Below, piece by piece: positions 15,741 through 24,632 of a stretch of DNA of 64,000 nucleotides. Position 1 is the first letter of the stretch; each line of letters begins with the position of its first letter. The stretch comes from Halobaculum gomorrense (lineage in GTDB: Archaea > Halobacteriota > Halobacteria > Halobacteriales > Haloferacaceae), in contig NZ_FQWV01000002.1 of the NCBI RefSeq assembly GCF_900129775.1, positions 310,001-374,000 on the forward strand, read 5' to 3'. The translations under genes were made by a program, and so were the position numbers. A model generated the notes under the pieces. It was not told where the DNA came from. It searched no databases and saw only the letters and a list, made by a program, of their open reading frames with translations.

Positions 15741-18700
15741 ACCGCGACGACGTGCCGCTCGACGAAGGCCAGGTGAAGATCGTCGGCCTGATCGCGGCGT
15801 TGGTGGTCTCGGCGGCGCTCGGGCCGATGCTGTTCATGCCGTCGCCGGACGCGCCGGATCGCGCAGCGAACGCCTCAAGCGGGACGGTCGTGACGCCGAC
15901 TCCCGCGCCTGCGGACACCGGCGACAGTGGCGGCCTCGAAGAACTGTCGACCGGTCGCTCACCGCCTGACGACCTCTCGCGGCTGGGCAACGTGCCGAAG
16001 TCGCACACGCAAGCCGGCGAGCAGGTGCCGACCCCGCCGGTCGCGGCGTCGGCAGGCGCTCAGACGCTGCGGGTCGAGGCGACGGTCGTCGACGGCGAAC
16101 CCGCGCTGAACCTCACCGACACGCGCAACCACGACGGCCGGTGGGTGTCGGTGCCGACCGCGTGGTTCGAGCAGGTGTACGGGACCGTTCCTGAGGTCGC
16201 GCGCATCGCGAACAGCGAGTCGGGCGCGGTGTACACGGAGCCGGTGACAATCCGCGGCGGACAGGCGGTGTTCTGGACGCGCGGGTACTCGACGAACACG
16301 GTCACGTTCGGCGGGGAACTGCTGATCAGCGACGATCCCGCCGTCGACGGAACGACCCACACGTACGACATCACGAACCTGGCGAGCGCGTCGGAGCCGA
16401 CAGGCACGCTGACAGGCGTGGTGAATACGGAGACGGAGTCGCACTCGGGCACCGGACTGGCGACGAACGATGTGCTCGGGCTGTCGGTGGCGGGGAACCT
16501 CGCCCCGTCGAACGCGGAAGTGACGTTTGAGGGCCGCGCGACGACGTTCGGCGAGGTGCGCGAGGGCTACGATGTGGCCTCGGGCTCGACGACGAGCGTG
16601 TCAGTCGCAGGCGACACGGCGCCGGTGAACGCGACGGTCACGTTCTACGGGAGCGGCTCATCGAGCAGCAACACGATCTCGGCGACGACGGTCGGCGACG
16701 GCCACCAGCAGTCGTTCGACGTGGAGGGGTCGCTGTCGCCGTCGGGCGAGTCGGTCGTGTTCCGCGGGGTGACGCAAACGGGCTCGACGTACACGCCCAG
16801 CGGGACGGGCGACGGCTCGATCACGGTTAACGGGAACGTAGCGCCGTACGGGCCGGCGAGCGGGTCGGAGCCGTCGATCCAGTTCACGGGTCGTGAGACG
16901 ACGACCGCGCGGACGGTGAGCGTGACAAGTGTAAGCGACGGATCGACCACGTCGTTCACAATCGACGGGAACCTCGCGCCGACCGGCGAGTCTGTGACGT
17001 TCTCGGGAGAGACAACAACCTCAAGCGGGGATCAATCGTGGTCGGGCGTCGGAGACGGGCAGATCCTCAGCGTCTCAAACCCCGGGAATATCGAACCGAC
17101 CGGTCCGGTGAGTTCCGAACCGGAGGTAGTGGTAACGGCACCTCAGAATAGACAGCCATTGTACGACCTCGGGGACGGAACGACCGAAGCGGATGGTTTC
17201 GTCTTCTATACGGGATACACCGAAGATTCTCAACACACTTTCGACGTGTCGACAACCGAGACGCTGTATTCGTTCACGGTTCCGGGGGTTGACAGCCTAT
17301 CGAGTAGCTGTTCGGCGACGGTGTGGGTCAATACCGGCGATCTCGCCGACTCAACACCGATGGAGGGGACGAAACAAGGAACGTGGAATGTCGGGACAAA
17401 CCCAACGTATGTGTTCCCGTCTCCGATCGACGTTTCCTCGGTGTCGACCGTCACGATCGAATTGGGGGAGTCGACGTGTAGCTATCGAGGTGCGCAAGAC
17501 GACAGCGCCTCGTCCGCGTATTTCGCAACTACGGGGACGAAAGTCAATTCCTACTCGAACGCGATAATCAATCCTTCCCCAAGTTCGGTGATTGTTACCG
17601 CAGATACAGGTCAGACGGCCGACTTTGGGGCCGTCTCCGCTGGCACTTCCGAGTCGGAAGGGATCGATCTATCCGCGTCGACATTATCCCTCACCGTGCA
17701 AACGTCGACCGGGGTGGACATCGTCTTAACAAAAACTGATCGGACCGCGACAGAGGATCCAAGCATCGACGTAGACGGCGACGGCACCGCCGAAGCGTCG
17801 GTATCGGGGATCCTCACGGAAGGACAGACGGTGACTGACTCGTCAGTCGACGTATCGACAGGGTCGCACACGGCGACGACAACCACGAACACCGGATCTA
17901 TCGTCTCGTGGGACTTCTCGTTCGACGAGCGCACGGCCACACAGAACCCGGCCGTCGACGTGACTGGCGACGGCACGACGGACGCGAGCTACTCGGGGAT
18001 CCTCACCGGCGGCGAGTCGGTCACGGTGCCGCTGTCTGCGCTGTCGAGCGGCTCGACGACACTCGACACGTCGACGGCGGTCGGGCCGCAACCGTCGTGG
18101 ACGGTCACCTACGACGCGCGGATCGCAACCGAAGATCCGTCACTCGCACTCGACGGCACGACGATCGCGAGCCATTCGGGCATCCTCGCGGACGGCGAGA
18201 CGGTGACGCTTACGAACTTCGACGTGTCGACGGGGTCACACACGCTGACGCTGTCGACGGCGGGCGGGTCGGTGACGAGCTACGACCTGTCGCTGACGAA
18301 CAACTCTGGCTCGAAGAACCCGCAGATCGACATCGGCGGCGACGGGTCGACGGACGCGATCTACGACGGGACGCTGCAGTCGGGTGAGACTGCGACTGTC
18401 TCCCTGCCGGGGCTCTCCGTCGGGTCGAACACGCTGGTGTTCGGCGGGAGTGGATCGGCGTACGACTACCGGATCGAGTTCGAGCGCGTCGAGCACGCCG
18501 AGACACCGTCGATCGACGTGACCGGCGACGGCACACCGGATGCACAGTACAACGGGACGCTGGCGCCGGGCGAGTCGGCGACCGTGTCGCTGGCGAATCT
18601 GTCCACGTCCTCAAGCGCGGCAGTCGTCTCGGTCGCGGACGGCGGCCGCGTCGACGCGACGCTCACGTTCACCGAGCGGACCGGTAGCGCGGGCGCCGGG

Positions 18701-20359
18701 CTGACGCTGAACGACGCGACGAACACAACCTCGGGTGTCCTCACGGCCGCCGAGACGCGGACGGTGACGTTCAACGTCTCGTCCGCGCTCGTGGAGGGGA
18801 CGAACTCGCTGACGGTCGAGCTGGCCGACGAGGCACTGTCGGCGGACGCGCCGCAGATGTCGGTGGACGTAGAGTACGGCCACGAGATGACCGAGCGGAA
18901 GTCGGTCTCGTATCAAGCGGAGGGTCTCTCCGAGCGGTACAACGTCTCGTTCACGACGAGCGCGTATCGCAACGAGACGACGCTGACGATCGACCACGCG
19001 GAGACGGTCGTGTCGATGCGCTCGCTCGATTATCGCATCAACGAGTCGGGCGGCTGGGCTGCCGTCCCAGACGGGAACTACACGCTGACCGGCACCGAGC
19101 TGACGATCGACGCGGACGCGCTCACGCCGACGAGCGGCGTGCCGGAGGACACGACCATCGAGATCCGGTCGGTCGCCTCGAAGGTGCGAGCGCACAACGC
19201 CGAGATCACGGTGACGCGCACGACCGACATCGGGAGCGACCTGAACTCTCGCGTCCGGTTCGACACGTGGGGCTCGTCGTCGTGGCTGGGCGTGTCCAAC
19301 ACGTCCGAGGGCCAACTGCTCCACTACGCGGTCAACGAGTCGTACTCGGACGAGTCCGAGTACGCTGAGATCGACGGCGGCGGTGCCCAACGGCTGTACT
19401 TCCCGTACGCGAGCACGGGGAGCGAGGTCACACTGCGGACGCTCCCGGTGGCGCTGGGCGTCGATCACAACACCGTCGAGGTGACAGTCCCCGAATCGAT
19501 CGCCAACGCGTCGAGCCCGCTGTTCTACCTACGCCCGGGGAGCGTAACGGGCGACCCGGTGACCGTCGAGTACGTCGGCGCCGACAGCGGCGTGTGGTAC
19601 GGCGTCTTCGACGAGTCCGAGTCAGCGCGCCTCGACCGCGCGGAAGGTGGAGCGACGATGACGATCCCACGCGACGACGTGGGGCTGGTCGCCGTTCGCG
19701 AGAGCGTTGCGCCGGCGAAGGACACGAGCGGCGTCGGCGGTGGGATCTTCGCGGCGGTCCGCGGCGGGAACCTGCTCTCGCTGCTCGTGCTGTTTGGCGG
19801 CGTCGCCGGGCTCGTGATCGCCGGCCGGGCACCGAGTCGGGCACGGGCGAGCGTCGACGGCCTTGCGGGCGCGCTTGGCGGCTTAGTCGGGCGCATCCCT
19901 CGCGTCGGTGACACACTCGGCGACCTCGTCGAGCGCGGCGTCGAGACGGCTGGCAACGCCTATGTGAGCGTCGGGTCGAACAACCTGTTGACGGCGGCCG
20001 TCGGCGGTGCCGTGCTCGTGTCGGCGCTGCAGGTCGGCCTGATCGACCTGGGCGCGGAGACGGCGGCGATGCTGGGCCTCGCGGGGATCGCGGTCGCGAC
20101 GCTGGTGCTACTCCGACAGTTCGACGCGTTCTCGCCGGGGCGGTGGATCGGCATCGTCGCGGTGTCGGCCGTGATCGCGCTGCAGGGCCTGGGCGAGGGC
20201 GACCTGCTGACGGCGCTGGTGAACTCGGATGCGTTCATCCTCGTGGTGTTGATCCTCGGGTACGCTGTGTACTCGCTGGTCCAAGAGTACCGCGCGAACA
20301 ACAACCCGAACGACGACCGGCCGCAGATCGTCATCGACGCGGGTGGTGACAACCAGTGA
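15737..20359 (+). CDS. Giant repeat-rich surface protein, 1540 aa
   Basis: An N-terminal anchor (residues 14-34) is followed by a Thr/Ser/Pro-rich linker (35-100) and a very large outer region rich in Asn-X-Ser/Thr sites. Two repeat arrays are visible. About six units of roughly 40 residues built on GNLAPSGESVTFxG span about 245-455. About six units of 60-70 residues built on DPSIDVDGDGT, SGILTxGET and VSTGSHT span about 670-1050. Between them (about 458-668) lies a non-repeat domain encoded by AT-richer DNA. Residues 1330-1520 form about six membrane helices. The start is GTG 15737. It is probably the main spike, adhesin or vesicle-surface component of the element. Confidence 0.78.
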   Translation: MNRDDVPLDEGQVKIVGLIAALVVSAALGPMLFMPSPDAPDRAANASSGTVVTPTPAPADTGDSGGLEELSTGRSPPDDLSRLGNVPKSHTQAGEQVPTPPVAASAGAQTLRVEATVVDGEPALNLTDTRNHDGRWVSVPTAWFEQVYGTVPEVARIANSESGAVYTEPVTIRGGQAVFWTRGYSTNTVTFGGELLISDDPAVDGTTHTYDITNLASASEPTGTLTGVVNTETESHSGTGLATNDVLGLSVAGNLAPSNAEVTFEGRATTFGEVREGYDVASGSTTSVSVAGDTAPVNATVTFYGSGSSSSNTISATTVGDGHQQSFDVEGSLSPSGESVVFRGVTQTGSTYTPSGTGDGSITVNGNVAPYGPASGSEPSIQFTGRETTTARTVSVTSVSDGSTTSFTIDGNLAPTGESVTFSGETTTSSGDQSWSGVGDGQILSVSNPGNIEPTGPVSSEPEVVVTAPQNRQPLYDLGDGTTEADGFVFYTGYTEDSQHTFDVSTTETLYSFTVPGVDSLSSSCSATVWVNTGDLADSTPMEGTKQGTWNVGTNPTYVFPSPIDVSSVSTVTIELGESTCSYRGAQDDSASSAYFATTGTKVNSYSNAIINPSPSSVIVTADTGQTADFGAVSAGTSESEGIDLSASTLSLTVQTSTGVDIVLTKTDRTATEDPSIDVDGDGTAEASVSGILTEGQTVTDSSVDVSTGSHTATTTTNTGSIVSWDFSFDERTATQNPAVDVTGDGTTDASYSGILTGGESVTVPLSALSSGSTTLDTSTAVGPQPSWTVTYDARIATEDPSLALDGTTIASHSGILADGETVTLTNFDVSTGSHTLTLSTAGGSVTSYDLSLTNNSGSKNPQIDIGGDGSTDAIYDGTLQSGETATVSLPGLSVGSNTLVFGGSGSAYDYRIEFERVEHAETPSIDVTGDGTPDAQYNGTLAPGESATVSLANLSTSSSAAVVSVADGGRVDATLTFTERTGSAGAGLTLNDATNTTSGVLTAAETRTVTFNVSSALVEGTNSLTVELADEALSADAPQMSVDVEYGHEMTERKSVSYQAEGLSERYNVSFTTSAYRNETTLTIDHAETVVSMRSLDYRINESGGWAAVPDGNYTLTGTELTIDADALTPTSGVPEDTTIEIRSVASKVRAHNAEITVTRTTDIGSDLNSRVRFDTWGSSSWLGVSNTSEGQLLHYAVNESYSDESEYAEIDGGGAQRLYFPYASTGSEVTLRTLPVALGVDHNTVEVTVPESIANASSPLFYLRPGSVTGDPVTVEYVGADSGVWYGVFDESESARLDRAEGGATMTIPRDDVGLVAVRESVAPAKDTSGVGGGIFAAVRGGNLLSLLVLFGGVAGLVIAGRAPSRARASVDGLAGALGGLVGRIPRVGDTLGDLVERGVETAGNAYVSVGSNNLLTAAVGGAVLVSALQVGLIDLGAETAAMLGLAGIAVATLVLLRQFDAFSPGRWIGIVAVSAVIALQGLGEGDLLTALVNSDAFILVVLILGYAVYSLVQEYRANNNPNDDRPQIVIDAGGDNQ

Positions 20360-20658
20360 GCATCGTGTTCGGGACGCTGGGCCAGTACCTCGGCCCGGAG
20401 GCGCTGGCGCTCGCGGGGATCGCCTACGGCGTGTACAAGTTCCGCCGGCTGCGGTCGCTGCTGGGCGGCGCGGTCGCGATCGCGGGGACGGCCGGGTCGC
20501 TGGCGATCGGCTCGCTCGTGACGATCGGCGTAGGGATATTGCTGGGGTGGTGGGACCCAAACCTCGCGCAGATCGCCGGCGACGTGACCGGCGCGGGCGG
20601 GGCCGCGTGGGACGTGCTCACCGGGCCGGTGTGGTCGTTCGTTGAGGAGTACGTATGA
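20356..20658 (+). CDS. Small membrane protein, 100 aa, last gene of the long operon
   Basis: Starts with GTG 20356, overlapping the stop of the giant protein. Hydrophobic segments lie at about residues 14-27 and 36-65 (LLGGAVAIAGTAGSLAIGSL, VTIGVGILLGWW), separated by a basic loop (KFRRLRS). The tail is Gly/Ala-rich and ends EEYV. No family is recognised. After its stop the plus strand has no further convincing gene of this operon. Confidence 0.6.
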   Translation: MSIVFGTLGQYLGPEALALAGIAYGVYKFRRLRSLLGGAVAIAGTAGSLAIGSLVTIGVGILLGWWDPNLAQIAGDVTGAGGAAWDVLTGPVWSFVEEYV

Positions 20659-20702
20659 ACGAGGTCGAACTGTGGCACTCTTGTCGCTGCTTGCTTCGGC
20701 GG

Positions 20703-20935
20703 CTATATATCGATCGAGACCGCGGCCGGCTCTCGACGCGGATCCGGGTCGCCCTCGGCGACCTCCATCTCGACGGCCCGTGGACGACCGAGGAAGTCGT
20801 TTTCGGCGAGAACGGAGGAAATCTGGCGAACAGTCCGTTCGCCAACTCCGATTTCGTCGACAACCACCTCGACAGTGAGTGACTCCGAGCGTCAGAACGC
20901 GACACTTCAGATCCGAACGGGTGCATCCTCTCAGC
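20703..20935 (-). pseudogene. Broken copy of the HTH regulator found intact at 22121-22351
   Basis: On the minus strand one frame reads SVAF-stop-RSESLTVEVVVDEIG and then GERTVRQISSVLAENDFLG. It aligns with VALRRSEPFTVEEIVEETG and GERTVRQHLTVIAENGFLD of the intact gene. Two in-frame stops (TGA at the positions of Trp and Arg) and loss of a clear start make it a pseudogene. The DNA around 20835-20910 is recognisably similar to 22240-22330. The C-terminal part after the helix-turn-helix differs and ends at the TAG at 20703-20705. Confidence 0.65.
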
Positions 20936-20941
20936 AGAAAT

Positions 20942-21757
20942 TCAGGGATACGTGTAGCGGTCGACGACATCGCCGTCGGCATCGACCAGCGTCGCCGTAT
21001 CGCCGCCGTTGTTCCAGATCGCGGTTTCGGAGCCCCAGTACAACTCGGTTGCCGTGTCCTCCCCGGAACCGGTGTAGATGTACAGTTGCTCGCCGTCCGA
21101 GAGTGTTACGCCGTCGGGGATCGTGTAGGTGTGGCCTGCCTCGTCGGAGAGTTGCCATCCTGAGAGGTCAACCGTCGGCCCTTCGTGTTCGATGACGACG
21201 TACTCGCCGTTCGGGTTCTCGTTGTCGTTCCCGTCGGCGTCGGCGTGGATGAACGCGATCTTCGTCTCCGGTTCCGGAGTCGGTGTTGCGGTTGGCGTCG
21301 CTGTTGGCGTTGGTGTTGCCGTCGGCGTTGGCACAGCGGTCGGTGGCGGCGTCGGAGATTCAGTAGGGGTCACCGTCGACCGGAGCGGTTCCGCCGTCTC
21401 AGGAATTGGTGTTGCCGTAGCCACCGGGACGTCGGATGTGTCCTCTGATCCAGCGTCCGAAGGTGCTGGTGGGAGTAGGTAGGACCCAGAGAGAAACAGC
21501 AGGAGGAAAACGATCGCCATCACCGGACCGCGCAGTTTCTCTTCGTCAGCACGGGGATTTCTGTCGAGCGACCAGATGTACTTGCGGACTGGGTTGAGGA
21601 GGACTCCTCCGGCGGCGACGAACAAGAGGCCGCCGACGATACCCCGCAATCCATCACCGAAGCGAGCGACGCCCCCCAGAACGAGCACCACCGCAAACGC
21701 CCACCGTGCCAATCTAAGTTTCCGACCCATTGGGTTCAGATACCACCCAAATGTCAT
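20942..21757 (-). CDS. Membrane protein with surface-exposed lamin-tail domain, 271 aa
   Basis: Three N-terminal membrane segments (about residues 15-30, 35-55 and 78-96) precede a Pro/Thr-rich linker (about 110-165, made of TPTPTAT units). The C-terminal 105 residues read as a lamin-tail (LTD) domain: GEYVVIEHEG, VDLSGWQLSDEAGHTYTIPD and GDTATLVDADGDVVDRY. LTD domains are small beta-sandwiches, usually on secreted nucleases or surface proteins; here no nuclease is attached. An ATG at 21730 is an alternative start. The gene stands opposite to the long operon, between a dead and a live copy of one HTH gene. Confidence 0.75.
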   Translation of the reverse strand: MTFGWYLNPMGRKLRLARWAFAVVLVLGGVARFGDGLRGIVGGLLFVAAGGVLLNPVRKYIWSLDRNPRADEEKLRGPVMAIVFLLLFLSGSYLLPPAPSDAGSEDTSDVPVATATPIPETAEPLRSTVTPTESPTPPPTAVPTPTATPTPTATPTATPTPEPETKIAFIHADADGNDNENPNGEYVVIEHEGPTVDLSGWQLSDEAGHTYTIPDGVTLSDGEQLYIYTGSGEDTATELYWGSETAIWNNGGDTATLVDADGDVVDRYTYP

Positions 21758-21934
21758 TATTCTGCCTGTCCGGATATCGACGTTGCGGCGATTCTATTCT
21801 CCGGTGCCGTTGCGGAACAGTAAGGGAGTCGGGTCAGGTCGCCCCATGCGAGGCGGTCATTGGTGAGCAGTTGACGCCGGCGATCAAGGAGGAGGTCGCT
21901 CTCGGAAGGCGACGACTCACTTGGAGCACTCGAA

Positions 21935-22120
21935 GTGCTGGTAGCCGTGAAGGGATTCGAGAAGGAGACAGTGAAAAGCACTGCACGACTGATGGACCTT
22001 GATCCAGAAGCCCTCGAATCGGTGGCAGAACGGTTGATAGAGGCCAATTCGGGAGGTGAATTCGATGGAGAGTCAGTAGATACGATCGTATCTGGCGTCG
22101 AAGAGATGATCGGAGAGTAG
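21935..22120 (+). CDS. Small acidic helical protein, 61 aa
   Basis: Starts with GTG 21935. The protein is helical and acidic (FEKETVKSTARLMDLDPEAL, ESVAERLIEAN, VDTIVSGVEEMIGE), soluble, with no recognised family. It ends directly against the stop of the convergent HTH gene (22121). The start is uncertain because the bases upstream hold no clear promoter. It may be a regulator partner or a spurious frame. Confidence 0.45.
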   Translation: MLVAVKGFEKETVKSTARLMDLDPEALESVAERLIEANSGGEFDGESVDTIVSGVEEMIGE

Positions 22121-22351
22121 TCACACGACCGCTTCCATCGGTTCCACGGAGGAACTGCGGACATACCGGACCTTCTCAGCGCCCCGGCCGCCTCGTCGGT
22201 CGAGGAACCCGTTCTCGGCGATCACGGTGAGGTGTTGGCGAACTGTCCGCTCGCCCGCACCAGTCTCCTCGACGATCTCCTCGACGGTGAACGGTTCCGA
22301 CCGACGGAGTGCGACGATCCAGATCCGGTCGGTGATACTCGATTCGGGCAT
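22121..22351 (-). CDS. Winged-helix HTH regulator, 76 aa
   Basis: A compact helix-turn-helix protein. RIWIVALRRSEPFTVEEIVE forms helices 1-2, then GAGERTVRQHLTVIAENGFL is the turn and recognition helix, and the wing follows (RRGGRGAEKVRYV). MarR/ArsR-like small regulators of haloarchaea look like this. It starts at ATG 22351, just downstream of a perfect 7-bp inverted repeat that is a likely self-operator. A broken paralogue lies at 20703-20935. Confidence 0.75.
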   Translation of the reverse strand: MPESSITDRIWIVALRRSEPFTVEEIVEETGAGERTVRQHLTVIAENGFLDRRGGRGAEKVRYVRSSSVEPMEAVV

Positions 22352-22357
22352 GAGCCG

Positions 22358-22377
22358 AGTGACGAAGCCCCGTCACT
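22358..22377. promoter_or_regulatory. Palindromic operator candidate before the HTH gene
   Basis: AGTGACG at 22358-22364 pairs perfectly with CGTCACT at 22371-22377 around a 6-base spacer. It lies 7-26 bases upstream of the HTH start codon, where a bound dimer would block transcription. Autoregulation is inferred from position. Confidence 0.5.
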
Positions 22378-22420
22378 TAGTCGTGTCGCACATATCTGCA
22401 AAGCGTTGCGAAAATTCGCG

Positions 22421-22588
22421 CGCCGCCTGCGGCGGTGCGGGGGGTATTTTGTTGTCCCCCCGTAGGGGGGTGCCCTGAGGCACACTCCCTCAGGGGTGTT
22501 GCCCGCCCGCTGCGAATGCCGGCCCGCCACTCTTGTTGCGCTACTCGGAACTTATCTGCTACCGGACAGAAAACCAGCCGTTTCTGTC
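22421..22588. other. Cluster of four perfect hairpins in a non-coding region
   Basis: The intergenic region 22352-22643 contains, in order, CGCCGC-CT-GCGGCG (22421-22434), CCCCCC-GTA-GGGGGG (22456-22470), CCCTGAGG with CCTCAGGG (22473-22495) and GACAGAAA with TTTCTGTC (22565-22588). A T-rich patch (TATTTTGTTG) lies between the first two. The region follows the end of the eight-gene minus operon, so transcription termination is one reading. Four different strong hairpins in a row also recall plasmid replication origins. Confidence 0.5.
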
Positions 22589-22643
22589 GCGCGACGGCGG
22601 AAAAAGGGGGTACTGGGTAGTGATGCCTCTCACGAGGACCGCT

Positions 22644-24632
22644 TCAGCCGGGGATCTCGAACTCGGGGCGCGCGTGCTCCTCGATGTCGATGTCGAAGCC
22701 GGCGATCTCGACGGCGGTCTGGATCTGTTCGGCGGACCACGTCGAGCCAGCGCGGATCATCCTCCGCACGTCCTCGACGGTCTCGTACACGTCCTGTCCC
22801 TCGAAGGTGCGCGCGAGGCGCTCGACGGCCTCCGAGCGGGCCTGCTGGGCGTCGTGCTGTAGCAGCGTGTTCGCCTCGGCGACGCGCTCGTTGCCGTAGT
22901 CGTCGTCCCAGCGGACGCGACCGGGGAAGTGACCGGGCGCGTTCCCCGAGTCCTTCCAGGCGCGGAACCCGTCCTGCACGACCTCGGCGGCGTTGACGGC
23001 GCTGGCGACACCTTCGTCGGGATGCGGGAGACACGAACCGAGCTGCAGTTCGGCACCGTCGTCAGCGACGCGGGCGCCCCACTTCTCGCGCCAGGACTCG
23101 AACACGTCGCCGGAGGGTCGCTCGTACGCGTCTGCTTCGAGGATCGACTCGGTGTGACGGAGACTGTGCTCGACGCTCGTTTTCACGTCGGTGACGGTAC
23201 GCCCGATGATCTCCTCGAACTTCTCGCGGAGGTGCTGAGAGGCGAACGTGATCGTCCCCTGCTGGGACTCGACGGCGTCGCCCATCCGCTTGAGCCACCG
23301 GTACACGGTGGTCTCACTCGTTTCGCTCTCCTCGGCGAGGTCGTCGTAGTGAGCGCGGCCGCCGTCGGAGACGAGCTGCTCGGTGAGCGACTCGTCGGCG
23401 GGCGTCATGCGAGAGAACGCCCGCACGAGCATCGACTCCTGCGAGCGCTCGATCTGCGGCGTCGGGTCGTCGTGTAGGTCGAGATCGCGCGGCGTCTCCG
23501 CTGGCGAGAAGTGCCAGTCCTCGACGAACGTCGACGCGCTGTCGTTCGAAGATCCGAGTGAACTCGGCGCGATCGGGACGCCGGCCCAGGTGAGGATGTT
23601 GACGAGGCGTTCTTCGAGCTCCTCGACGAGCGCGTGCCGACGGTCCCATGCGACGGTCTCGCGGTTGATGCGGATGTCGGACATTTTCCGCTGAAACAGT
23701 AGCCCGAACTTTGGGTGGTACAGCGGGTCGTCGGGGTCGGAGTGCTTGTGCTCGGGGTCGTAGCACTTCGCCTGCGTGCCGAGTCCGTGACTGGGGATCA
23801 TCGACGACGCGGCGTCGGCGTGAGAGACGAGGCGGAACATGGCGCCGCCGTTCTCACCGTTGTCCCAGAAGTACGCACCCTTCGAGGTGTCCTGCGTCGA
23901 CAGCAGCATCGCGAGCTGGTGGAGGGCACCACCCATCCGCGTGAGCTTCTCACCGAGCGACCGCGAGAGCCGCACGTATCGCTCGTGGACGGAGACGTTA
24001 CTCGTCGACAGCGGGCGCGTGAAGTACTCGCTCGACCAGTCGTCATCGAGCGCGTTCGCGAGCGCCTGGCAGGCGCACCGGAGCCAGTGCGGGTACTCGT
24101 CGAGTTCGAGATTTGAGCCCTGAATATTGACGTTGAATCCGGTGTCGGGCTGGTCCGCGTGGTCGAACGGCGACGAGATCGCGGCCCCGGTCTCGACGTG
24201 TGTCATGCCGGCGAAGCGTGGCCGGACGTGGAAGTGCGCCGACCGCTCGCCGGCACCCTCGACCTGAATCCGGGGCTGCCACATGGGCTTGTCCTGCGGG
24301 AGATCGAACTCTGCCCGGGGCGCGATCTTCCCCGCGTGGTTGCCGTCGTCGTCGGTGCCGTAGTACAGCGAGACCTCGACGGACTCGCGCGAGTCGTCGT
24401 CGGCCGGGTCGGCCTCGGAAACCGGGTGCGGCTCGACGCCGTCGAGCCACGGGAACCGCGCGTCGAAGGACGTGCCGCCGTCGAACGCGCGGATGAACCG
24501 ACAGAGTGCCCAGTACGGCGCCATGTTGTCGGCGAGTGAGCCCTGCGTCGCGTAGTTCAGGTTGATGCGAGCCTCGTGAGGGCACGTCCGGATGATCCCC
24601 GCGTCGGGGTTCTGGCGCGTCGCCACGCTCAC
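22644..24632 (-). CDS. Large haloarchaeal DUF7845-like protein with winged helix
   Basis: A 662-residue soluble protein starting with GTG 24632, which overlaps the stop of the upstream zinc-ribbon gene. The N-terminal half begins CPHEARINLNYATQGSL and continues APYWALCRFIRAFDGG, a beginning I associate with the haloarchaeal DUF7845 proteins found in viruses and integrated elements. A winged-helix region lies at about 430-500 (HYDDLAEESETSETTVYRWL). The rest is helical. Proteins like this are often annotated as MarR-type regulators, but a role in replication or DNA handling is equally possible. It is the last gene of the minus operon and is followed by the hairpin cluster. Confidence 0.6.
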   Translation of the reverse strand: MSVATRQNPDAGIIRTCPHEARINLNYATQGSLADNMAPYWALCRFIRAFDGGTSFDARFPWLDGVEPHPVSEADPADDDSRESVEVSLYYGTDDDGNHAGKIAPRAEFDLPQDKPMWQPRIQVEGAGERSAHFHVRPRFAGMTHVETGAAISSPFDHADQPDTGFNVNIQGSNLELDEYPHWLRCACQALANALDDDWSSEYFTRPLSTSNVSVHERYVRLSRSLGEKLTRMGGALHQLAMLLSTQDTSKGAYFWDNGENGGAMFRLVSHADAASSMIPSHGLGTQAKCYDPEHKHSDPDDPLYHPKFGLLFQRKMSDIRINRETVAWDRRHALVEELEERLVNILTWAGVPIAPSSLGSSNDSASTFVEDWHFSPAETPRDLDLHDDPTPQIERSQESMLVRAFSRMTPADESLTEQLVSDGGRAHYDDLAEESETSETTVYRWLKRMGDAVESQQGTITFASQHLREKFEEIIGRTVTDVKTSVEHSLRHTESILEADAYERPSGDVFESWREKWGARVADDGAELQLGSCLPHPDEGVASAVNAAEVVQDGFRAWKDSGNAPGHFPGRVRWDDDYGNERVAEANTLLQHDAQQARSEAVERLARTFEGQDVYETVEDVRRMIRAGSTWSAEQIQTAVEIAGFDIDIEEHARPEFEIPG

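Noticed and set aside
17761-18880. DNA-level tandem repeats or CRISPR in the giant surface gene
   Set aside because: The units are repeated at protein level with variable length and diverged DNA, without constant spacers, so this is a domain array inside a gene.
20655-20882. A 75-codon plus-strand frame whose ATG overlaps the stop of the last operon gene
   Set aside because: It lies opposite the HTH pseudogene, whose protein similarity explains the open frame. The encoded peptide has no acidic haloarchaeal character, and the overlap alone is weak evidence.
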